NCBI RefSeq assembly: GCF_021653995.1
Contig: NZ_JAJJOZ010000001.1
Span: 682,001-746,000 of the forward strand
DNA from: Allopusillimonas lactea
GTDB taxonomy: Bacteria > Pseudomonadota > Gammaproteobacteria > Burkholderiales > Burkholderiaceae_B
DNA: 64,000 bases
Direction of reading: 5' to 3'
Of the stretch, positions 18,014 to 26,376 are shown one piece after another. Position 1 is the stretch's first letter. Every line of letters begins with the position of its first letter. Under the pieces are notes generated by a model, which searched no databases, was not told the origin of the DNA, and saw only the letters and a list, made by a program, of their open reading frames with translations. Made by a program: the position numbers and the translations under genes.

Positions 18014-18033
18014 GCCCATGGCCACCCGTGGGC
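18014..18033 (+). promoter_or_regulatory. Intercistronic stem-loop between dctP and dctQ
   Basis: Arms GCCCATGG (18014-18021) and CCGTGGGC (18026-18033) pair with one G-U, enclosing the loop CCAC. There is no T-tract, so an mRNA-stabilising or attenuating hairpin is likelier than a full terminator. Such a hairpin is common after the highly expressed binding-protein gene of TRAP operons. Confidence 0.5.
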
Positions 18034-18073
18034 GTGACGGCCGCGCGCCTATTCCATGCTTCAGGAGCCTCGC

Positions 18074-18616
18074 ATGAAACCTCGCTGGCACGAGCGGCTT
18101 GAAGAGTGGCTGCTCGCCACGCTTCTGGCGGTCATGACCCTCATTACCTTCGCCCAGGTTGTGGCCCGGTATGTTTTCAACTACAGCTATGTTTGGGCGC
18201 TCGAACTGGCCACCTTTATCTTTGGCGGGCTTATTTTCCTGGGCATCTCTTATGGCGTGCGCGTCAGCGCCCATATCGGCGTGGATGCCCTGGTGAAGCT
18301 GCTGCCTCCTCGCACTGCCCGTGCCGTAGCCATTGTCGCCACACTGCTATGCCTCGTCTACGCACTCATTGTTTTCTATGGAGGCTGGGTCTACGTCAGC
18401 AAAATGTACGACATCGGCATCCTTGCGCAAGACATACCCATCCCGCAATGGGTGCCGCGCCTGGTCATGCCGGTGGGTTTTGCGCTGCTGCTGCTGCGCC
18501 TGCTGGGCATCCTGCGCGACCTGCTGCGCGGCAAGCGTTCACGCTTGCTTGGTGATGAGGCCGAAGAGGCCCTCAAGCACCGCACCGACATCCCCGCCGA
18601 TGGAGAACAGCCATGA
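18074..18616 (+). CDS. dctQ: TRAP transporter small permease DctQ
   Basis: A 180-residue membrane protein with four predicted helices: LLATLLAVMTLITFAQVV, WALELATFIFGGLIFLGIS, VAIVATLLCLVYALIVFYGG and PRLVMPVGFALLLLRLLG. The EL(A)TFIF segment and R-F-N-Y at helix 1 are typical of DctQ. The start at 18074 is set by CAGGAG six bases upstream. It overlaps dctM by four bases (ATGA). Confidence 0.92.
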   Translation: MKPRWHERLEEWLLATLLAVMTLITFAQVVARYVFNYSYVWALELATFIFGGLIFLGISYGVRVSAHIGVDALVKLLPPRTARAVAIVATLLCLVYALIVFYGGWVYVSKMYDIGILAQDIPIPQWVPRLVMPVGFALLLLRLLGILRDLLRGKRSRLLGDEAEEALKHRTDIPADGEQP

Positions 18617-19890
18617 CCACACTCGGCCTTTTCATCATGCTGTTCGTCTTCATGTTCATCGGCATGCCGGTGGCGGTGGCGCTCGGCCTGTCCTCGTTGC
18701 TTACCATCTTCCTGTTTGGCACCGACTCACTTGCGTCACTCGCACTCAAGATGTACGAAACGTCCGAGCACTTTACGCTGATGGCGATTCCGTTTTTCAT
18801 CCTGGCGGGGGCATTCATGACGACCGGCGGCGTCGCACGGCGTATGATCCGTTTCGCTGTCGCAACGGTTGGGCATTTCCACGGCGGGCTGGCCATCGCA
18901 TCGGTGATGGCCTGCTGCCTGTTCGCGGCGGTGTCCGGGTCGTCGCCCGCCACCGTTGTGGCAGTGGGCTCCATCGTCATTGCAGGCATGGTGCGTTCCG
19001 GCTACCCCTTGCCTTTCGCGGCAGGCGTGATCTGCAATGCCGGTACGCTGGGCATATTGATCCCGCCGTCCATCGTGATGGTGGTCTATGGTGCCGCCAC
19101 CGAAACTTCGGTTGGCAGGCTGTTCATGGCAGGCGTGGTGCCCGGTCTGTTGCTGGGCCTGTTGTTGATGGTCGCCATTTACGTGATTGCCCGCATCAAA
19201 AACTTCCCACGGCAGCCGCGCGCGTCGCTGCGCGAAGTCGTGGCGGCGGGCCGCGACTCGATCTGGGGCCTGCTGCTCATCGTCATCATCCTGGGCGGGA
19301 TCTACGGCGGCGTTTTCACCCCGACTGAAGCGGCGGCTGTGTCCGCCGTCTATGCATTCTTTGTCGCCGTATTCGTGTATCGCGACATCAAGCTGACCCA
19401 AACGCCCGACGTGCTGATGGACGCGGCCAAGGTGACCATCATGCTGATGTTCATCATCGTCAACGCGCTGCTGTTCGCCCACGTGCTCACGACCGAGCGT
19501 ATCCCGCAGGCAATCGCGGAACAGATCGTGGCCTGGAACATGGCGCCCTGGCAGTTCCTGATCGTGGTCAACCTGCTCTTGCTGGTGGCGGGCATGTTCA
19601 TGGAGCCAACCGGCATCATCCTGATCCTGGCCCCTATTCTGTTTCCCATCGCTATGGAACTGGGCATAGACCCTGTTCACTTGGGCGTCATGATTGTGGT
19701 CAACCTGGAGATAGGCATGGTGACACCACCCATTGGACTGAACCTGTTCGTCACGGCTGGGATTACACGCATGACGATAGGCCAGGTGGTGCGCGCCGCG
19801 TCGCCGTGGCTGATTCTGTTGCTGGGCTTCCTTGTGCTAATTACCTATGTGCCGCAGGTTTCGTTGTGGCTGCCAAATCTGCTCGAATAG
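18613..19890 (+). CDS. dctM: TRAP transporter large permease DctM
   Basis: A 425-residue protein with twelve or so hydrophobic segments. It shows the DctM landmarks FMFIGMPVAVALGLSSLLTI, MAIPFFILAGAFMTTGG, AAVSGSSPATVVAVGSI, GTLGILIPPSIVMVVYG, GVFTPTEAAAVSAVYAFF and TPPIGLNLFV. This is the Na+-coupled transport subunit. The length matches the family, and the start is fixed by the ATGA overlap with dctQ. Confidence 0.95.
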   Translation: MTTLGLFIMLFVFMFIGMPVAVALGLSSLLTIFLFGTDSLASLALKMYETSEHFTLMAIPFFILAGAFMTTGGVARRMIRFAVATVGHFHGGLAIASVMACCLFAAVSGSSPATVVAVGSIVIAGMVRSGYPLPFAAGVICNAGTLGILIPPSIVMVVYGAATETSVGRLFMAGVVPGLLLGLLLMVAIYVIARIKNFPRQPRASLREVVAAGRDSIWGLLLIVIILGGIYGGVFTPTEAAAVSAVYAFFVAVFVYRDIKLTQTPDVLMDAAKVTIMLMFIIVNALLFAHVLTTERIPQAIAEQIVAWNMAPWQFLIVVNLLLLVAGMFMEPTGIILILAPILFPIAMELGIDPVHLGVMIVVNLEIGMVTPPIGLNLFVTAGITRMTIGQVVRAASPWLILLLGFLVLITYVPQVSLWLPNLLE

Positions 19891-19897
19891 CGTTGCT

Positions 19898-19925
19898 ACT
19901 GCCAGGGGTCACAACCCCTGGCAGT
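19898..19925. terminator. 12-bp perfect hairpin between dctM and TDT gene
   Basis: Perfect arms ACTGCCAGGGGT (19898-19909) and ACCCCTGGCAGT (19914-19925) close a CACA loop eight bases after the dctM stop, between convergent genes. No T-tract follows on either strand in the usual place, so it could be a weak terminator or an mRNA 3'-end stabiliser for both transcripts. Confidence 0.6.
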
Positions 19926-19939
19926 GCAAAAAGGCCCCG

Positions 19940-21031
19940 CTATAGCGCAGACCCGGGCCGACGCAGCAACCGCCATACCAAGCCACCGAAAGCAGCTGCC
20001 CACGCCACGCAAGCCAGTACGAAAAACACCCGCGCCAAGGGCTGCAAAAATGCAAACCCCATCACAGCCTGTAATTCGAAGGTCGCCGCCGCATACATAC
20101 CAAGCGGAAACACGGCCCCCCAGTAAAGTGGGTCATAGTGCAAGGGATAGCGCTGCCAGATGTAGCGCCACACACTGAGGATGAGCAGCATCGGAATCCA
20201 CCACGTCCCACTTGCCCAATAAAAAATGGTGAAGCCCTTGATGAACGGCAGCAGCGACACCAGATAGGGTGCGCTGTCGTCGGCGTGACCTACCAACAGC
20301 GAGCCGGCCAGTGTGGAGATGGCCATAGCCCCCATATTTATCCAGTATGGCGGTGTGAGGTCGGCCGGCGAGAAACTGAAAAACGTGTAGCGGTAGAAAA
20401 TCAGCGTCATCGTCCAGATGTACAACATGCCGCCCCATAGCCACATCGACAGCGCCAGGAAATTCAGCTCCAACCGCACCGGCTGCGCCAGGGTGCCCGA
20501 CAGCAGTGAACTGGCCACCGCAATGGCCTGCGTGGCGACAATGGCCAGCAGCCAGGCACCGCTGAGCCCTTTGTCGAGCGCGGGTTTTTCACGTTTGATG
20601 GTAAATGCGGCAAAAACGGCGTAGGTAAGGAATGCCCAGAGCGTGAGTGCAACCGCCCAGAGCACCTGCCCCAGATACATATCACGCGCCAGTACCATAT
20701 ACTGGCTGCCCAGCACGGCGCAGGCAGCCACCGTAGTGAAAAAACCAGGGCCGCGCCCGTGGTCGAACATATCACCGAAAAAAGCCCGCGGATGGCGCAA
20801 CATACGCAGGACGGACAGCACGCAGAGCGCCACGAACAACGCGTTGTTGAGCAGGAACAGCGCGTGCGCAATGATGCCGTGGCCCAGCATGTGCGCGGCA
20901 AGGGACACGATGCCGGTTGCCATGACCATGCCGAAATTCGCGGGCGACATGTTCGCCAGCCCCGCTCCAGGCCCCCCATTGCTGGCAGTGTTGGTGGCGG
21001 GTTCGGGGTGGCTGGCAGCGGTACTTGGCAT
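19940..21031 (-). CDS. TDT/TehA-family (SLAC1-like) C4-dicarboxylate or anion channel
   Basis: A 363-residue protein with about ten transmembrane helices: FGMVMATGIVSLAAHMLGHG, FLLNNALFVALCVLSVLRML, then FFTTVAACAVLGSQYMVLA. Near the end is PLYWGAVFPLGMYAAATF, which matches the conserved W-x-x-x-FP-x-G segment of the tellurite-resistance/dicarboxylate transporter (Mae1/TehA/Ssu1) family. The pore Phe is typical of SLAC1-like channels; I cannot assign it by eye. The function may be export of dicarboxylates, sulfite or tellurite-related anions. ATG 21031 was chosen; a TTG at 21064 would add eleven residues. It is convergent with the TRAP operon. Confidence 0.83.
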   Translation of the reverse strand: MPSTAASHPEPATNTASNGGPGAGLANMSPANFGMVMATGIVSLAAHMLGHGIIAHALFLLNNALFVALCVLSVLRMLRHPRAFFGDMFDHGRGPGFFTTVAACAVLGSQYMVLARDMYLGQVLWAVALTLWAFLTYAVFAAFTIKREKPALDKGLSGAWLLAIVATQAIAVASSLLSGTLAQPVRLELNFLALSMWLWGGMLYIWTMTLIFYRYTFFSFSPADLTPPYWINMGAMAISTLAGSLLVGHADDSAPYLVSLLPFIKGFTIFYWASGTWWIPMLLILSVWRYIWQRYPLHYDPLYWGAVFPLGMYAAATFELQAVMGFAFLQPLARVFFVLACVAWAAAFGGLVWRLLRRPGSAL

Positions 21032-21139
21032 GGCGGCGAACGTATTGGCGCGGCGGTTGGTCAAGTGCGCATTCTAGCCCCGCCCGCAACGGGTTAAAAT
21101 ACTGGGTTAACCAAAAGTACTTATCTTCAGGAACTCACC

Positions 21140-22244
21140 ATGGAAGCAGAACGCCAGAACCTACTCGCCGCGCACCTTGACGACTACGCCGAGCGCCAGG
21201 CCTTGCTCCGGAGGTATCTTTGACTACGATGCCAAGGCTGAACGCTTGCACGTCGTAAACGCCGAGCTCGAAAGCCCCGACGTCTGGAACGACCCTAAGC
21301 ATGCCCAGGATCTCGGGCGCGAAAAGAAAAGCCTGGACACCATTGTTGGCACCCTGACAGGCATCGCCGACGGGCTCGCCGATGCGCGCGACCTGTTCGA
21401 ACTGGCCGCCGCCGAGAACGACGACGCCACCTTGCTGGCTGTCGAAGCGGACGTAGACCGCATCCGGGAAGAGCTCGAAGCACTCGAGTTCCGCCGTATG
21501 TTCTCCAACCCCGCCGACCCGCTCAACTGCTTCATCGACATCCAGGCTGGCGCCGGCGGCACCGAGGCACAAGACTGGGCATCCATGCTGCTGCGCCAGT
21601 ACCTTAGGTATTGCGAGCGCAAAGATTTCAAGACCGAAATACTCGAAGAGTCCGAGGGCGAAGTCGCCGGCATCAAGTCGGCCACGCTCAAAGTCGAAGG
21701 CGACCACGCTTTCGGCTTCCTGCGTACCGAAACCGGCATACACCGCCTGGTGCGCAAAAGCCCCTTCGACTCCTCCAACGGCCGCCACACTTCCTTCGCC
21801 AGCGTATTTGTCTACCCCGAAGTCGACGACTCCTTCGAGGTCGACGTAAACCCCGCTGACCTGCGCGTGGACACCTACCGCGCCAGTGGCGCGGGCGGCC
21901 AGCACATCAACAAGACAGACTCCGCCGTGCGTATCACGCACATACCCACCGGCATCGTCGTACAGTGCCAGAATGATCGCTCCCAGCACCGCAACCGCGC
22001 CGAAGCCATGCAGATGCTCAAGTCGCGCCTGTACGAAAAAGAAATGCGCGAACGCATGGCCGAGCAGCAAAAAATGGAAGACGCCAAGACTGACGTGGGC
22101 TGGGGCCATCAAATCCGCTCCTACGTGCTGGACCAGAGCCGCATCAAAGACCTGCGCACCAACGTCGAGATCTCCAACACCCAGAAGGTACTCGATGGCG
22201 ACCTCGATGCCTTTATCGAAGCCAGCCTGAAACAAGGGGTATAG
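21140..22244 (+). CDS. prfB: Peptide chain release factor 2 (programmed +1 frameshift)
   Basis: Frame one encodes MEAERQNLLAAHLDDYAERQ up to an in-frame TGA at 21221-21223 (27 codons). A +1 shift at CTT TGA C continues at GAC 21222 for 340 residues, giving 367 in total, as in E. coli RF2 (365). RF2 features include SPFDSSNGRHTSFASVF (the SPF codon-reading motif) and ASGAGGQHINKTDSAVR (the GGQ catalytic motif). RF2 terminates at UGA/UAA. Low RF2 lets the ribosome shift at its own UGA, so the gene is autoregulated. Translation begins after a weak AGGA site. lysS lies two genes downstream, close to the usual prfB-lysS pairing. Confidence 0.97.
21209..21224 (+). promoter_or_regulatory. prfB programmed +1 frameshift site
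   Basis: CGG AGG TAT CTT TGA C: an internal Shine-Dalgarno-like GGAGG followed at the conserved distance by the slippery CTT and the in-frame TGA. The canonical element is AGG GGG TAT CTT TGA C. The downstream frame matches RF2 from DYDAKAERL onwards. Confidence 0.97.
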
Positions 22245-22246
22245 CT

Positions 22247-23002
22247 ATGCAAGCGACCACCGTGGCGATCGTCACCGGCGCCTCGCGAGGCCTGGGCCAA
22301 GCCCTGGCCCGCGGGCTGCTGGCACGCGACACCTGGCTGCTTACCATTGCCCGCACGCACGACGCCGAGCTGGCCGCGCAAGCCGAGCAGGCCGGCGCCA
22401 GCTTGCAACAAGTGCAGTGCGATCTGGCCAACCCCGCCGCCACAGAGCGCGTAGCCACGCAGATCGTCGCCAGCCTGCCCCCAGGCGCGCAGCGCTACCT
22501 GCTGATCAACAACGCTGGCACGGTCGAGCCGGTCGCCCAGGCTGATCACCTCACTCAAGCCGCGGCGATCACCGCCGCCTTCAGCCTGAACGTTACCAGC
22601 GTCATGCTGCTCACGGCAGCCTTCCTCCAAGCCGTCTCGCCGCAACAGCAAGCCGTGCGCCGCGTGCTCAACATCTCGTCGGGCGCAGGCCGCAGCCCGG
22701 TACCTGGCTGGGGGGTCTACTGCGCCACCAAAGCCGCACTCGACCTCTACACCCGCGTGCTGGCATCCGAAAACCACGGTGTGCAAGCGGTGGCGCTGGC
22801 GCCGGGCGTCATCGACACCGCCATGCAGCAAACCATCCGCGCCAGCGACCCGGCCGATTTCCCCAACCTACCCCGCTTCACGCAGCTGTACGAGCAAGGC
22901 CAACTGGCCAGCCCCCAAGACACCGCCGCCCGCATCCTGCGCTTTCTGGCCCGCGACGACTTCGGCGCCACCGTGCTCGACGACATCCGAAACTACGATT
23001 GA
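22247..23002 (+). CDS. Short-chain dehydrogenase/reductase (sepiapterin/benzil reductase-like)
   Basis: A 251-residue SDR with the NAD(P)-binding TGASRGLG motif near the N-terminus, INNAGTV, a catalytic Ser in NISSGAGRSP, YCATK (Tyr and Lys of the YxxxK triad), and APGVIDTAMQ. The arrangement resembles sepiapterin-reductase/YueD-like carbonyl reductases, which reduce diketones; the true substrate is not visible. It begins two bases after prfB and ends 12 bases before lysS, so the three probably form one transcript, although no functional link is known. Confidence 0.9.
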   Translation: MQATTVAIVTGASRGLGQALARGLLARDTWLLTIARTHDAELAAQAEQAGASLQQVQCDLANPAATERVATQIVASLPPGAQRYLLINNAGTVEPVAQADHLTQAAAITAAFSLNVTSVMLLTAAFLQAVSPQQQAVRRVLNISSGAGRSPVPGWGVYCATKAALDLYTRVLASENHGVQAVALAPGVIDTAMQQTIRASDPADFPNLPRFTQLYEQGQLASPQDTAARILRFLARDDFGATVLDDIRNYD

Positions 23003-23014
23003 AACGCCTCACCC

Positions 23015-24535
23015 ATGAATGATCCTACGCCCAACCTACCTGTCGCCGACGAAAACCACCTGATCGCCGAGCGGCGCGGCAAGCTTGCCCGCCTGCGCGA
23101 AGAAGGGGCAGCCTACCCCAACGATTTCCAGCCTGATGCACGCGCCGCCGATTTGCATGCCGAGTACGATGCGCAGGACAAGACCGAGGTGGAAGCCCAG
23201 AACCGGCGGGTGAAGGTAGCGGGCCGCATGATGCTCAAACGCGTCATGGGCAAGGCAAGCTTTGCCACGCTGCAAGACGGCTCGGGCCGCATCCAGGTTT
23301 TCCTCGACCGCACCCAACTGGGCGACGAGGCCTATGCCGCGTTCAAGGGCTGGGACATCGGCGACATCCTGGCGGTCGAAGGCACGATGTTCAAGACCAA
23401 CAAGGGCGAGCTGTCAGTCCATGCCACGGCTATCCGCCTGCTGGCCAAATCCCTGCGGCCGCTGCCTGATAAATTTCACGGCTTGGCCGACCAAGAAATG
23501 CGCTACCGCCAGCGCTATGTCGATCTCATCATGACGGACGACACCCGCCGTACCTTCCTGGCCCGCAGTAAAACCATTTCCAGCCTGCGCAACTTCATGG
23601 TCAACGCCGGGTTCCTGGAAGTCGAAACGCCAATGCTGCACCCCATCCCAGGCGGTGCGGCAGCCAAGCCCTTCGTTACCCACCACAATGCGCTCGATAT
23701 GGAAATGTTCCTGCGGATCGCGCCCGAGCTGTACCTCAAACGCCTGGTGGTAGGCGGATTCGAACGCGTATTCGAAGTCAACCGCAACTTCCGCAACGAA
23801 GGCGTCAGCCCGCGTCACAACCCAGAATTCACCATGATGGAGTTCTACGCGGCCTACACCGACTATCAATGGTTGATGAGCTATACCGAATCCCTGCTGC
23901 GCCAGGTTGCCATCGACGCAACCGGCAGCGCCGTGCTCACCTATCAGGGCGAAACACTAGACCTGTCCCAGCCTTTCGACCGTCTCACCATCGTGCAGGC
24001 CATACAGAAATACGCGCCCGGCTACACCGATGCGCAACTGCATGACGACACTTTCCTGCGCCAGGAACTGCGCCGCCTGGGCGCCGACGTCGACGGCCCC
24101 GTGCTGGGCCGTGCCGGCATGGGCGCCCTGCAGCTGGCGCTGTTCGAGGAAACCGCCGAAGCGAAGCTGTGGAACCCCACCTTCATCATCGACTACCCCG
24201 TCGAGGTCTCGCCGCTGGCCCGCGCCTCGGACAACGACCCCGGCATCACCGAACGCTTCGAGTTGTTCATGACGGGCCGCGAAATCGCCAACGGTTTCTC
24301 CGAACTCAACGACCCGGAAGACCAGGCCGCCCGCTTCCTGGCCCAGGCAGCCGCCAAAGACGCCGGCGACGAAGAAGCCATGTACTACGACGCCGACTAC
24401 ATCCGCGCCCTGGAATACGGCCTGCCACCCACCGGCGGCTGCGGCATCGGCATCGACCGCCTCGTCATGTTGCTCACTGACAGCCCCAGCATTCGCGACG
24501 TTATTCTCTTCCCGCACCTGCGCCGCGAAGACTGA
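23015..24535 (+). CDS. lysS: Lysyl-tRNA synthetase, class II
   Basis: A 506-residue protein with an N-terminal OB-fold anticodon-binding domain (VAGRMMLKRVMGKASFATLQ, GSGRIQVFL). The class II core follows: motif 1 around LRNFMVNAGFLEVETPMLHP, motif 2 FERVFEVNRNFRNEGVSPRH NPEFTMMEF, and motif 3 GLPPTGGCGIGIDRLVML. It charges tRNA-Lys. The length equals the usual bacterial size (about 505). It is followed by an intrinsic terminator, ending the prfB-SDR-lysS unit. Confidence 0.97.
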   Translation: MNDPTPNLPVADENHLIAERRGKLARLREEGAAYPNDFQPDARAADLHAEYDAQDKTEVEAQNRRVKVAGRMMLKRVMGKASFATLQDGSGRIQVFLDRTQLGDEAYAAFKGWDIGDILAVEGTMFKTNKGELSVHATAIRLLAKSLRPLPDKFHGLADQEMRYRQRYVDLIMTDDTRRTFLARSKTISSLRNFMVNAGFLEVETPMLHPIPGGAAAKPFVTHHNALDMEMFLRIAPELYLKRLVVGGFERVFEVNRNFRNEGVSPRHNPEFTMMEFYAAYTDYQWLMSYTESLLRQVAIDATGSAVLTYQGETLDLSQPFDRLTIVQAIQKYAPGYTDAQLHDDTFLRQELRRLGADVDGPVLGRAGMGALQLALFEETAEAKLWNPTFIIDYPVEVSPLARASDNDPGITERFELFMTGREIANGFSELNDPEDQAARFLAQAAAKDAGDEEAMYYDADYIRALEYGLPPTGGCGIGIDRLVMLLTDSPSIRDVILFPHLRRED

Positions 24536-24555
24536 CCCGATACATGGATGCAAAG

Positions 24556-24590
24556 CGGCCCGCTCGAGATACGAGCGGGCCGTTTTATTT
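24556..24590 (+). terminator. Intrinsic terminator after lysS
   Basis: Perfect 11-bp arms CGGCCCGCTCG (24556-24566) and CGAGCGGGCCG (24572-24582) with loop AGATA, followed by TTTTATTT. It starts 20 bases after the lysS stop. Confidence 0.95.
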
Positions 24591-24672
24591 CAGTGAAGCG
24601 GCCGCATCAGGCCATCATTGCCGCCGCCCCTGAGCCGGCAGCGCGATCTGACGTTTGTGCCTCCTGGCCGTA

Positions 24673-25557
24673 TCAGACCACCGTTGCCACCGCCCCAGCC
24701 CATTTGTGGGCCACAGCCGGCGACGCAATACAGCAGGCATGCTCGGTCACCACCCGGACTGCACGTTCCAGCAATTGAATATCCGCCTCATGTTGGCGTG
24801 CCACATGCGGATCTTCAAAGAAGATTACGCGCTGGCAACGGCGCTCCAGCACCAGGTCGGCAATCTGCGCGTCGCCGCCCAGCGGCCCGCTCAGAAATGG
24901 CTGTATCCATTGCTGCTCGGGCGGCCAGCCCCGCGACCAGGCTAGCTCATTCAGGCGGCTGCTGGTTGTGCCAGTACCCACCCGCCGTGCAAAACGCGAC
25001 AGCAGGTCGAAGTGGCGGTCGGCGAACTCAACCATTTGCCCCTTGAGTGCATCGTGGGCAATCAAACCCAGCGTCTGGTTGGCGACCTCGAAGACATCCT
25101 TTACAGACGAATCAGGTGCCAAGCCGCGGCACAGGCGCTCGATTTCTATCCATTCGATCGCCCCCATCAGCGTGGACACGAACGGCCGGCCGTGTGTGAT
25201 GCATTGGCGCTTGAGCGCCAATGCCTCAGGGAAGATGGACGAGGGATCAACCGGATCAATGAGATAGATGGCGCCGTCGAACGGCGGCTGGCCCTCGACG
25301 CCCTCGGTAACATGCGCCACCAGCTTCATCAGCCCGCCTTCCCGGCCATACGGGAAACGCACCAGCCCCGTATAGCCGCGCAACAGGCCGGAGCGTTCGA
25401 TTGCGTCGTAGGTGCGGCCAACCGTATAGAGCGACGCACCCAGTTCGCGCACGCTGGGGGCGGAGCGCTCAAGCCATTTGAACAGCGCGGCGCCATAGGT
25501 TTCGTGATGCAAGCGATTGGCCGCCAAGCCAAACCGCAAAGGAGGATGGGACGTCAT
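24673..25557 (-). CDS. Methylglyoxal synthase-like protein with two tandem MGS-type halves
   Basis: A 294-residue protein about twice the size of MgsA (about 150). The C-terminal half carries the MgsA signature: LIAHDALKGQMVEF (H168, D169), GTGTTSSRL (195-198), SGPLGGDAQIADL (D229) and FFEDPHVARQHEADIQLLER (H256, D259). These match the catalytic Asp and phosphate-binding residues of E. coli MgsA, which turns dihydroxyacetone phosphate into methylglyoxal. The N-terminal half appears to repeat the fold (LAANRLHHE, LYTVGRTYDAI, FPYGREGGLMKLV, YLIDPVDPSSIFPEALALKR) but lacks the catalytic residues. It lies 81 bases behind iscA on the same strand. Whether it makes methylglyoxal or acts as a sensor is unknown. 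The start ATG 25557 was chosen for the onset of homology; its ribosome site is weak. Confidence 0.8.
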   Translation of the reverse strand: MTSHPPLRFGLAANRLHHETYGAALFKWLERSAPSVRELGASLYTVGRTYDAIERSGLLRGYTGLVRFPYGREGGLMKLVAHVTEGVEGQPPFDGAIYLIDPVDPSSIFPEALALKRQCITHGRPFVSTLMGAIEWIEIERLCRGLAPDSSVKDVFEVANQTLGLIAHDALKGQMVEFADRHFDLLSRFARRVGTGTTSSRLNELAWSRGWPPEQQWIQPFLSGPLGGDAQIADLVLERRCQRVIFFEDPHVARQHEADIQLLERAVRVVTEHACCIASPAVAHKWAGAVATVV

Positions 25558-25638
25558 GAATGGGGAACCTGCATGCCAGACCGCGCCGCGTGGCGCGAAC
25601 AAAGAGGAAAGGCGCGATGCACGCAACCAGCACGTGAA

Positions 25639-25962
25639 TCAGACGGTGAACGACTCACCGCAGCCGCAAGAGGCTTTCTCGTTGGGATTGGTAAAGCGGA
25701 AGCCTTCGTTCAGCCCTTCGCGCGCGTAGTCGATCTCTGTGCCATCGATGAAGGGCAGGCTCTTGGGGTCGACGTAAAGCTTCACGCCATGCTGTTCGAA
25801 CAGTAGATCCTGAGCGGCCGCCTCATCGACGAAATCCAGTTTATACGACAGGCCTGAACACCCAGTCAGCCGCACGCCCAGGCGCAGGCCAATGCCTCCA
25901 CCCCGTTTCTCGAGGTGGCGCTGGACGTGGTCGGCGGCGCGTTGCGTAAGTGTAATAGCCAT
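25639..25962 (-). CDS. iscA: Iron-sulfur cluster assembly A-type carrier IscA
   Basis: A 107-residue HesB/A-type protein with MAITLTQRAADHVQRHLEKR and the three conserved cysteines: GCSGLSYKLDF (Cys1) and ASCGCGESFTV (Cys2, Cys3 of CGC). It carries or delivers [2Fe-2S]/[4Fe-4S] clusters. The start at 25962 is preceded by AGGA six bases upstream, and iscU ends two bases before it, so translation is coupled. Confidence 0.95.
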   Translation of the reverse strand: MAITLTQRAADHVQRHLEKRGGGIGLRLGVRLTGCSGLSYKLDFVDEAAAQDLLFEQHGVKLYVDPKSLPFIDGTEIDYAREGLNEGFRFTNPNEKASCGCGESFTV

Positions 25963-25964
25963 GA

Positions 25965-26363
25965 TTAGTCCTGATGCTTTTCCCGGTAATTCTGGACCGC
26001 AGCCTTGATGGCGTTTTCGGCCAGGATGGAACAATGTAACTTAATGGGTGGCAGCGCCAGCGCCTGCGCGATTTCGGTATCGCGAATAGCGAGGGCCTGG
26101 TCGAGAGTTTTGCCCTTGAGCCAAACACTGGCCAGCGACCCCGCGGCAATGGTGCAACCGCAACCATACACCTTGAACCGTGTCTCTTTGATGATACCCG
26201 ATTCATCGACCTGTATCTGCATGCGGGTAACACCGCCCGAAGCCGGCGACCCTGCCATGCCGGTGCCCACCCGTACATCGCTGTTGTCCAGCGTGCCCAC
26301 ATTGCGCGGATGCAGGTAGTGATCCTGCACCATGTCGCTGTATATCTTGTTGCTGCTGCTCAC
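25965..26363 (-). CDS. iscU: IscU-type Fe-S scaffold protein with altered ligand set
   Basis: A 132-residue IscU homologue: YSDMVQDHYLHPRNVGTLDN, GTGMAGSPASGGV, FKVYGCGCTIAAGSL, ALPPIKLHCSILAENAIKAA. In E. coli IscU the ligands are Cys37, Asp39, Cys63, His105 and Cys106. Here the equivalents are Ser42 (codon TCG, 26238-26240), Gly44, Cys68, His110 and Cys111, plus an extra Cys70. The HscA-recognition motif LPPVK is LPPIK. The GTG start at 26363 follows a G-rich site 13 bases from the iscS stop and gives the normal N-terminus; ATG 26333 would truncate it. Sequencing error seems unlikely, since two positions differ without a frameshift. Whether it is a functional scaffold is open. Confidence 0.88.
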   Translation of the reverse strand: MSSSNKIYSDMVQDHYLHPRNVGTLDNSDVRVGTGMAGSPASGGVTRMQIQVDESGIIKETRFKVYGCGCTIAAGSLASVWLKGKTLDQALAIRDTEIAQALALPPIKLHCSILAENAIKAAVQNYREKHQD

Positions 26364-26376
26364 CCCGCCGCCCCCA

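Noticed and set aside
23015..24535. Possible stop-codon or frameshift problem in lysS
   Set aside because: The frame is continuous at full family length with all class II motifs.
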